A stretch of DNA of 64,000 nt, taken from contig NZ_FOKB01000003.1 of the NCBI RefSeq assembly GCF_900111895.1, positions 658,869 through 722,868 on the forward strand. Reading direction: 5' to 3'. Below are positions 58,226-64,000 of this stretch, piece by piece. The translations under genes and the position numbers were made by a program. The DNA comes from Pseudomonas simiae. GTDB taxonomy: Bacteria; Pseudomonadota; Gammaproteobacteria; Pseudomonadales; Pseudomonadaceae. Below the pieces are notes generated by a model. The model was not told where the DNA came from. It saw nothing but the letters and a program-made list of their open reading frames with translations, and ran no database searches. Numbering within the stretch: the first letter of the stretch is position 1; every line of letters begins with the position of its first letter.

Positions 58226-58250
58226 CCCAGGTGCCGTGCCTGGGGTTTTG
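58226..58250 (+). promoter_or_regulatory. Hairpin in the katE leader
   Basis: CCCAGG pairs with CCTGGG over a short loop and is followed by GTTTTG, about 55 bases before katE. It resembles a weak terminator or attenuator. The 265-base metN-katE gap otherwise shows nothing I can name. Confidence 0.35.
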
Positions 58251-58302
58251 CTCAAACGAGCCGGGGACCGCTCTGGCCACTTTGAATAAGGAGTTTTGTC
58301 TG

Positions 58303-60444
58303 ATGAGTACCAAGAAGCCAGCCACCCCGCTGAAGAGTGAACTCGCGGGTACCGATACCCTGGACCGTGGCAACACCAACGCCAAGCTGCAGGCCCTGGA
58401 AGAATTCCGCTCCGATGCGACCGGCCATGCCCTGCGCACCAACCAAGGCGTGAAGATCTCCGACAACCAGAACACCTTGAAAGTCGGTTCCCGTGGCCCA
58501 TCGCTGCTGGAAGACTTCATCATGCGTGAAAAAATCACGCACTTTGACCATGAACGCATCCCGGAGCGCATCGTGCATGCCCGTGGCACCGGCGCCCATG
58601 GTTATTTCCAGACGTATGAGAACCATTCGGCGCTGACCAAGGCTGGGTTCCTGCGTGATCCTGGGCATAAAACCCCGGTGTTCACGCGCTTTTCCACCGT
58701 GCAGGGTCCACGTGGCTCGGGTGATACGGTGCGTGACGTGCGCGGTTTTGCGGTTAAGTTCTTCACCGAAGAAGGCAACTTCGACCTGGTGGGCAACAAC
58801 ATGCCGGTATTTTTCATTCAGGACGCGATCAAGTTTCCTGACTTCGTGCACGCCGTAAAGCCTGAACCACACAATGAAATTCCTACCGGCGGATCGGCGC
58901 ACGATACCTTCTGGGATTTCGTTTCGCTGCAGCCCGAATCCGCTCACATGGTGATCTGGGCGATGTCTGACCGCGCCATTCCAAAGAGCCTACGCAGCAT
59001 GCAAGGCTTTGGCGTGCATACCTTCCGCCTGGTGAATGCCGAGGGTCAATCCAACTTCGTCAAATTCCATTGGCGCCCTACCGCAGGCACCTGCTCGCTG
59101 GTGTGGGACGAGGCGCAAAAGCTGGCCGGTAAAGATACCGACTACCACCGTCGTGATCTCTGGGAAGCCATTGAGATGGGCGACTACCCCGAGTGGGAAT
59201 TGGGCGTGCAGGTTATTCCCGAGGATAAGGAACATGCATTCGACTTCGATATTCTCGACCCGACCAAGCTGATTCCGGAAGAGCTGGTGCCGATCACGCC
59301 GCTGGGCAAGATGGTGCTGAACCGTAACCCGGATAACTTCTTTGCAGAAGTCGAGCAGGTCGCGTTCTGCCCTGGCCATATCGTGCCGGGTATCGACTTC
59401 TCCAATGACCCCCTGCTGCAAGGCCGGCTGTTTTCCTACACCGATACACAGATCAGCCGACTGGGCGGCCCGAACTTTCACCAGTTGCCGATCAACCAGC
59501 CCGTGACGCCGTTGCATAACAATCAGCGTGATGCCATGCACCGCAGCACCATCGACAAAGGCCGTGCGTCCTACGAGCCGAATTCGATTGATGGCGGCTG
59601 GCCTAAGGAAACCCCGCCGGCGGCACAGGATGGTGGCTTCGAGACTTATCCGGAGCGTATCGATGCCCACAAGATCCGTGAGCGCAGCGAGTCGTTCGGC
59701 GATCACTTCTCCCAGGCGCGCCTGTTCTTCCGCAGCATGAGCAAGCACGAGCAAGAGCACATCATCGCCGCTTATAGCTTTGAGTTGGGCAAGGTGGAGC
59801 GTGAGTTCATTCGCGCGCGTCAGGTCAACGAGATCCTGGCCAATATCGACCTGGAACTGGCCAAGCGCGTGGCACAGAACCTCGGGCTGCCAGCGCCGAC
59901 TAAAGGCACCGTGCCGGAGCGTCAAACCAAGCCGGAACGTTCGCCGGCATTGAGCCAGGCGAACCTGCTGCCGGGCGATATCAAGACCCGCAAGGTCGCG
60001 ATCCTTGCAGCCAATGGCGTGGACGGCGTAGCGATTGCCGCGCTGAAAAAGGCACTGGAAGCAGAGGGTGCGCACGCCAAGTTGCTGGGGCCCACCTCGG
60101 CGCCGGTGAAAACGGCCGATGGCAAGAGCCTGCCAGTGGATGCGTCGATGGAAGGTATGCCGTCCATTGCGTTTGATGCGGTGTTTGTCCCTGGCGGAAA
60201 GGACTCGGTGAAAGCCTTGAGCGGTGATGGGGTGGCGTTGCACTTCCTGTTGGAGGCGTACAAGCACCTGAAGGCGATTACCGTTGCCAGTGACGCCAAG
60301 CCATTGTTGGACCTGCTGAAGCTTGAGGTGGATGCGGGGCTGATCGTGGGGTCGGATGCCAAGGCGTTCAAGGCGTTTTTTGCCGCCATCGGCCAGCATC
60401 GGGTTTGGGATCGTGAGCCTAAGGCTAAGGCGATTCCGGCTTAA
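58303..60444 (+). CDS. katE: Large-subunit catalase HPII type
   Basis: 713 residues, clade 2 monofunctional catalase. Catalytic His in [15 protein letters not shown], the distal Asn in [15 protein letters not shown], and the proximal heme Tyr in [20 protein letters not shown]. The C-terminal 150 residues form the flavodoxin/DJ-1-like domain unique to large catalases ([34 protein letters not shown]). Breaks down H2O2. Start ATG 58303 follows AAGGAG; an open frame reaching 58111 has no family sequence. Confidence 0.95.
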   Translation: MSTKKPATPLKSELAGTDTLDRGNTNAKLQALEEFRSDATGHALRTNQGVKISDNQNTLKVGSRGPSLLEDFIMREKITHFDHERIPERIVHARGTGAHGYFQTYENHSALTKAGFLRDPGHKTPVFTRFSTVQGPRGSGDTVRDVRGFAVKFFTEEGNFDLVGNNMPVFFIQDAIKFPDFVHAVKPEPHNEIPTGGSAHDTFWDFVSLQPESAHMVIWAMSDRAIPKSLRSMQGFGVHTFRLVNAEGQSNFVKFHWRPTAGTCSLVWDEAQKLAGKDTDYHRRDLWEAIEMGDYPEWELGVQVIPEDKEHAFDFDILDPTKLIPEELVPITPLGKMVLNRNPDNFFAEVEQVAFCPGHIVPGIDFSNDPLLQGRLFSYTDTQISRLGGPNFHQLPINQPVTPLHNNQRDAMHRSTIDKGRASYEPNSIDGGWPKETPPAAQDGGFETYPERIDAHKIRERSESFGDHFSQARLFFRSMSKHEQEHIIAAYSFELGKVEREFIRARQVNEILANIDLELAKRVAQNLGLPAPTKGTVPERQTKPERSPALSQANLLPGDIKTRKVAILAANGVDGVAIAALKKALEAEGAHAKLLGPTSAPVKTADGKSLPVDASMEGMPSIAFDAVFVPGGKDSVKALSGDGVALHFLLEAYKHLKAITVASDAKPLLDLLKLEVDAGLIVGSDAKAFKAFFAAIGQHRVWDREPKAKAIPA

Positions 60445-60467
60445 ATCATTAGCTGTTTGTTAGATCG

Positions 60468-60539
60468 TCATCGCAGGCAAGCCAGCTCCCACACTTGAAT
60501 GTGTTCACACTTCAAATGGGAACTGGCTTGCCTGCGATG
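60468..60539. repeat. REP-type inverted repeat, CTGGCTTGCCTGCGA family
   Basis: CATCGCAGGCAAGCCAGCTC faces GGGAACTGGCTTGCCTGCGATG about 29 bases apart (second arm given in parts by family). It lies between the convergent katE and lipoprotein genes. Confidence 0.9.
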
Positions 60540-60542
60540 CTT

Positions 60543-61262
60543 TTATTCCGCCTTGCGCGGAATCAGCACAACTTGCGCAGGAATATTCTTCAGAATCTGA
60601 CGGTGAATCTTCAGGTCATAGTCCGAATCGATACGCTTCACCCGTTTGGTCAGCAACGTGGCCAGCCACGGGTAATCCTCTGTGCGCGGCGCCTGGATGC
60701 TCACGTCGCACTGGTAATTCACCACGTCGGTGGCAATTGCATCCAGCTGGTGTCGCAGGTCTTCGATATGGGTGAGGTTCAGCGCCACGGTGGTGCTGGG
60801 TGCTGCCGGGTCGATGACTTTGGCCGCGGGTTTGGCTTCGGCGGCTTTCAGTGCGGCCTCGGCTTGGTCCAACTCGGCTTTGCGGGCGTGAGTGATGGCG
60901 CTGTTTACGCCACCGGTCAGCGCCGGGGCCTTGGGCATCAGGGCGCGGGCACGGCTCAGTGCGGTGGCGGCGGCGTTTACGTCACCTTTTTGCAGCACGA
61001 TCTGGCTGCGCTGCAGATAGGCTTCGGCCAATTGACGCTGGTAGGCCTCCAGCGCCGGGTCGTTTGGCGACTGGGTCTGCAGTGCTGCCAGTTGATCTTC
61101 AGCGGTGGCCAACTCGCTGCTGGCCAGGTTTTGTTCCAGCTGCGCGATGGCCGCAGCGCGAGCGTCCGGGGCCTCGGGGGCGGCGGGCGGTGTGCTTTGA
61201 CAGGCGCCCAGCAGCAGGGAAAATGCGGCAAGGAGCAGATAACGGGAGGTGAACGGCTTCAT
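60543..61262 (-). CDS. Lipoprotein with TPR-like helical domain
   Basis: 239 residues. Lipobox LLLGACQS, then an Ala/Pro-rich linker and a helical region of TPR-like repeats (LEQNLASSELATAEDQLAAL, AEAYLQRSQIVLQKGDVNAA). The C-terminal 70 residues are a separate unit (LRHQLDAIATDVVNYQCDVS, IHRQILKNIPAQVVLIPRK). From memory it is PA5502-like and sits beside znu genes in pseudomonads. Function unknown. Confidence 0.8.
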   Translation of the reverse strand: MKPFTSRYLLLAAFSLLLGACQSTPPAAPEAPDARAAAIAQLEQNLASSELATAEDQLAALQTQSPNDPALEAYQRQLAEAYLQRSQIVLQKGDVNAAATALSRARALMPKAPALTGGVNSAITHARKAELDQAEAALKAAEAKPAAKVIDPAAPSTTVALNLTHIEDLRHQLDAIATDVVNYQCDVSIQAPRTEDYPWLATLLTKRVKRIDSDYDLKIHRQILKNIPAQVVLIPRKAE

Positions 61263-61299
61263 TCCTGCGACTCTCTATTTGCGCAAAAAGCGAGCAAGT

Positions 61300-62088
61300 C
61301 TACACCCCTCGACGGGGCAGGACAAAACTCAGCAAAAACAGGGCGGCGGCCGTGACCACAATCGATGGCCCGGCCGGCGTGTCCTTGAACCAGGACAGCG
61401 CCAAGCCCCCGCACACTGCAAGCATCCCCAGCAGGCTCGCGCCGATCGCCATCTGCTCCGGCGAACGGGCATGGCGCTGGGCGGCGGCTGCGGGAATGAT
61501 CAACAGCGACGTGATCAACAATACGCCGACAATCTTCATCGCGACAGCAATCACCACGGCGATCAACAACATCAGGGCCATGCGCAGACTCGGCACAGGC
61601 AGGCCTTCGACCGTGGCCAGCTCTTCGTGCACGGTAATCGCCAGCAATGGGCGCCATAGCGCGACCAGCAACACCAGCACGGCGGCGCTGCCGCCGAGGA
61701 TCCAGGCCAGGTCGGTGGTGCTAATGGCCAGCAGGTCGCCGAACAGGTAGGCCATCAGGTCGATGCGCACTTCGTGCATGAAGCTCAGCACCACCAGGCC
61801 CAGGGACAGGGTGCTCGGTGCCAGGATGCCCAGCAAGGTGTCGGAGGCCAGCGGCTGGCGCTGTTGCAGGGTCACCAGCAGCACCGCCAGCAACAGGCAG
61901 CCCACGGTCACGGCGATGGTCGGGCTCACATCCAGCAAGAAGCCCATGGCCACGCCCAGCAGCGCCGCGTGGGACAGGGTGTCGCCGAAATAAGCCATGC
62001 GCCGCCAGACCACGAACGAGCCCAGTGGGCCCGCCACCAGTGCCAAAGCCAAGCCTGCCAGCAGGGCGTAGAGCAGAAAATCAGCCAT
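61300..62088 (-). CDS. znuB: Zinc ABC transporter permease
   Basis: 262 residues, ABC-3 type permease with about eight helices. Blocks [20 protein letters not shown] and [20 protein letters not shown] are family signatures. Moves zinc delivered by ZnuA. ATG 62088 overlaps the znuC stop by eight bases, so expression is coupled. Confidence 0.95.
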   Translation of the reverse strand: MADFLLYALLAGLALALVAGPLGSFVVWRRMAYFGDTLSHAALLGVAMGFLLDVSPTIAVTVGCLLLAVLLVTLQQRQPLASDTLLGILAPSTLSLGLVVLSFMHEVRIDLMAYLFGDLLAISTTDLAWILGGSAAVLVLLVALWRPLLAITVHEELATVEGLPVPSLRMALMLLIAVVIAVAMKIVGVLLITSLLIIPAAAAQRHARSPEQMAIGASLLGMLAVCGGLALSWFKDTPAGPSIVVTAAALFLLSFVLPRRGV

Positions 62089-62866
62089 GCTTGCAGCTAT
62101 CTCCATGAACGTGGGTGTGAGGGGCGGCGGGATCGTCGACCACGGCGCCGTGCAAATCGTGGGCGTGGTCGTGATGGTGGTGGTAAATCGCCAAGCTCTG
62201 GGCGTTCTTACCGAACAGCTCGACGAACGCCGGGTCGCCGCTGACCTGCTCCGGGTGTCCGGAGCAGCACACGTGACGGTTGAGGCATACCACTTGGTCG
62301 GTGGTGCTCATCACCAGGTGCAAATCGTGGGAGACCATCAGTACGCCGCAACCATGACGGTCGCGCAGGCGGGTGATCAGGCTATACAGCTCGGCCTGGC
62401 CGGCGACGTCGACACCTTGCACCGGCTCATCCAGCACCAGCAGTTCCGGCTCGCGCAACAAGGCTCGGGCCAGCAGTACGCGCTGCATTTCGCCGCCGGA
62501 GATGCTTTGCACCGGGCTGTCGATCACCTGTTCGGCGCCGACTTCCTTTAGCGCAGCCTGGGCGCGGGCGCGGTCCACGCCCGGCACCAGGCGCAGAAAG
62601 CGCAGTACGGACAGTGGCAGGGTCGGGTCGACGTGCAGCTTCTGCGGCATGTAGCCGACGCGCAGCTTGGGTTTGCGCCACACGCTGCCGGTGTCGGGCT
62701 TGAGCAGGCCGAGTACGGCGCGTACCAGGGTGGTCTTGCCAGCGCCGTTGGGACCGATCAGGGTGACGATCTGCCCAGGTTCCACGCTCAGTGCGATGTT
62801 ATCCAGCACGTGTTGCCCGGCGAACGTGACCCCGACCTGTTCCAGGCGGATTAACGCGTTGCTCAT
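62081..62866 (-). CDS. znuC: Zinc ABC transporter ATPase
   Basis: 261 residues. Walker [19 protein letters not shown], signature [17 protein letters not shown], Walker [18 protein letters not shown] histidine-rich C-terminal tail ([25 protein letters not shown]) may bind zinc. Start ATG 62866 overlaps the zur stop (TGATG). Confidence 0.96.
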   Translation of the reverse strand: MSNALIRLEQVGVTFAGQHVLDNIALSVEPGQIVTLIGPNGAGKTTLVRAVLGLLKPDTGSVWRKPKLRVGYMPQKLHVDPTLPLSVLRFLRLVPGVDRARAQAALKEVGAEQVIDSPVQSISGGEMQRVLLARALLREPELLVLDEPVQGVDVAGQAELYSLITRLRDRHGCGVLMVSHDLHLVMSTTDQVVCLNRHVCCSGHPEQVSGDPAFVELFGKNAQSLAIYHHHHDHAHDLHGAVVDDPAAPHTHVHGDSCKHG

Positions 62867-63348
62867 CAAACCCCCTGGCAACCCGAGCACAGGCCGACCA
62901 CTTCGACCGTTTGCCCTTCGACCTGAAAGCCGACGTCGGCAGAGCTCTTGATGATGGCATCGCTGATGCTTTTTTGTTCAAGCTCGATGGCGGCGTGGCA
63001 CTCGCGGCAAATCAGGAACTGGCCCTGGTGTGCGTGTTCCGGGTGGCTGCAGCCGACAAAGGCGTTCAATGAGGAGATGCGGTGCACCAGGCCGTTTTCC
63101 AGCAGGAAATCCAGGGCACGGTACACGGTCGGCGGTGCGGCGCGGCGGCCATCTTGCTCGCTGAGCACGCCGAGAATGTCGTAGGCGCCCAGCGGCTTGT
63201 GGCTCTGCCACACCAGTTCCAGCACGCGGCGACGCAGGGCGGTCAGGCGCAGACCCTTCTGTGTGCACAGGGTCTCGGCCTCCGACAGCGCGGTATGCAC
63301 GCAGTGAGAGTGGTCGTGGGGACGGCTGGCAAGCGGTGTTTTAGGCAT
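62866..63348 (-). CDS. zur: Zinc uptake regulator Zur
   Basis: 160 residues, Fur superfamily. Winged helix: [20 protein letters not shown] and [20 protein letters not shown]. Structural zinc site CRECHA and CSGCQG; sensor histidines in HPEHAHQG. Represses zinc uptake when zinc is bound. Heads the zur-znuC-znuB operon and is divergent from znuA, so it probably controls both sides. Confidence 0.94.
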   Translation of the reverse strand: MPKTPLASRPHDHSHCVHTALSEAETLCTQKGLRLTALRRRVLELVWQSHKPLGAYDILGVLSEQDGRRAAPPTVYRALDFLLENGLVHRISSLNAFVGCSHPEHAHQGQFLICRECHAAIELEQKSISDAIIKSSADVGFQVEGQTVEVVGLCSGCQGV

Positions 63349-63373
63349 GAGCGGCGACAGATATTTGATAGAG

Positions 63374-63391
63374 ACGTTATTATGTTACCCG
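63374..63391. promoter_or_regulatory. Possible Zur operator between zur and znuA
   Basis: GTTATTATGTTAC at 63376-63388 is an AT-rich, partly symmetric match to Zur-type GTTATANTATAAC boxes. It lies in the 67-base divergent interval. The match is imperfect. Confidence 0.4.
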
Positions 63392-63415
63392 TTCCTACGC
63401 CATTGAGTGGTCATC

Positions 63416-64000
63416 GTGTCCCGACTTTTTCCCGTTTTTGTCGTATTTGTCACCAGTTTGTTCATCACTGGCGCCGCTCAGGCCGAGGTCAAGGTACTGA
63501 CCAGCATCAAACCGTTGCAGCTGATTGCCGCGGCAGTGCAGGATGGCGTGGCCGTTCCCGAGGTGTTATTGCCGCCGGGTGCATCGCCGCATAACTATGC
63601 GCTGCGTCCATCCGACGTACGGCGTGTGCAGTCGGTGGACCTGCTGTACTGGATCGGCCCGGATATGGAGAGTTTCCTGCCGCGCGTGCTGAAAGGTCGT
63701 ACGGCTACGACAGTGGCAGTGCAGGATCTGCCAGGCATGAAGTTGCGTCGTTTCGCTGAAGATAACCACTCCCACGCCGATGATGCCGACGAACACGACC
63801 ATGATCACCGCCCAGGCAGCCTGGATGCGCACTTGTGGCTGTCGACCGTCAACGCTCGGGTGATCGCTGCGCGCATGGCTGCTGACCTGGCTGCCGCCGA
63901 TCCGGCCAATGCCGCGCGTTACCAGAGCAACGCTAAAGCCTTCGACGAGCGCCTGGATGCTCTGGATGCTCGCCTGAAAGCCCGCTTGGCGCCGATCGAT
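63416..64000 (+). CDS. znuA: Zinc ABC transporter binding protein, N-terminal part
   Basis: 195 codons are visible; the gene runs off the right edge. GTG start at 63416, signal peptide SRLFPVFVVFVTSLFITGAA ending at QAE. The mature protein has LLPPGASPHNYALRPSDVRR (first zinc His), the His/Asp-rich loop NHSHADDADEHDHDHRP, and LDAHLWLSTVNAR (second zinc His). Captures zinc in the periplasm for ZnuBC. Confidence 0.94.
   Translation, partial: MSRLFPVFVVFVTSLFITGAAQAEVKVLTSIKPLQLIAAAVQDGVAVPEVLLPPGASPHNYALRPSDVRRVQSVDLLYWIGPDMESFLPRVLKGRTATTVAVQDLPGMKLRRFAEDNHSHADDADEHDHDHRPGSLDAHLWLSTVNARVIAARMAADLAAADPANAARYQSNAKAFDERLDALDARLKARLAPID

Noticed and set aside
58111..58302. N-terminal extension of katE
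   Set aside because: The extra 64 residues lack catalase similarity, and a good AAGGAG site precedes ATG 58303.

Overview
The window is chromosomal DNA from a fluorescent pseudomonad, most likely of the Pseudomonas fluorescens group. The evidence is the high GC content, the protein sequences, and a gene order that matches (from memory) the P. aeruginosa regions PA0008-PA0113 and PA5498-PA5505 on either side of oriC. Many intergenic palindromes also carry the GAGCGGGCTTGCTCGCGA core typical of this group. It reads as ordinary core genome with a few accessory insertions. I see no rRNA, tRNA, CRISPR array, prophage, insertion sequence or integrase.

Layout. 1-15.1 kb: housekeeping block with the gmhB 5' end, glyS-glyQ, tag, a lipid A-type acyltransferase, a TPR protein, trkA, rsmB-fmt-def, a LysM-family relative that lacks its LysM domain, dprA, tsaC, qor, hemF-aroE. 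15.1-20.7 kb: SulP transporter, choline-binding protein, choline sulfatase and its LysR regulator, then a DOPA-dioxygenase-like protein. 20.8-25.1 kb: D-galactonate catabolism (dgoK, dgoA, dgoD, MFS transporter). 25.1-37.3 kb: RcnB-like protein, trpBA with divergent trpI, and small stress or envelope genes (DUF883, dodecin, two DUF1161 paralogues, LLM monooxygenase, OsmC, two lipoproteins), a HAD phosphatase, a gamma carbonic anhydrase-like protein, prlC and yheV.

37.4-42 kb: a three-subunit membrane gluconate 2-dehydrogenase-type operon (Tat-exported small subunit, FAD subunit, triheme cytochrome c) flanked by two small orphan ORFs. 42-46.6 kb: a radical SAM gene under a near-consensus LexA box, a small broken ORF, beta carbonic anhydrase paired with a SulP transporter, and an unknown protein. 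46.9-55.4 kb: complete aa3-type cytochrome c oxidase locus (coxB with fused cytochrome c domain, coxA, ctaG, coxC, surf1, an unknown membrane protein, ctaA, ctaB, sco). 55.5-60.4 kb: methionine importer metNIQ and large catalase katE. 60.5-64 kb: a lipoprotein, then zur-znuC-znuB divergent from znuA, which runs off the window.

Working together: gluconate dehydrogenase oxidises sugar acids in the periplasm and passes electrons through its cytochrome c toward the respiratory chain; the aa3 oxidase locus holds nearly all its own copper and heme A assembly factors. Choline sulfate capture and cleavage, galactonate breakdown, tryptophan synthesis, and zinc and methionine uptake form separate self-contained units. 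Eleven REP or REPIN-type palindromes sit almost exclusively at gene 3' ends. The most notable signals are the LexA-controlled radical SAM gene, the LysM-less protein, a small ORF restorable by removing one T, an unknown gene inside the cox locus, and four exact DnaA 9-mers.
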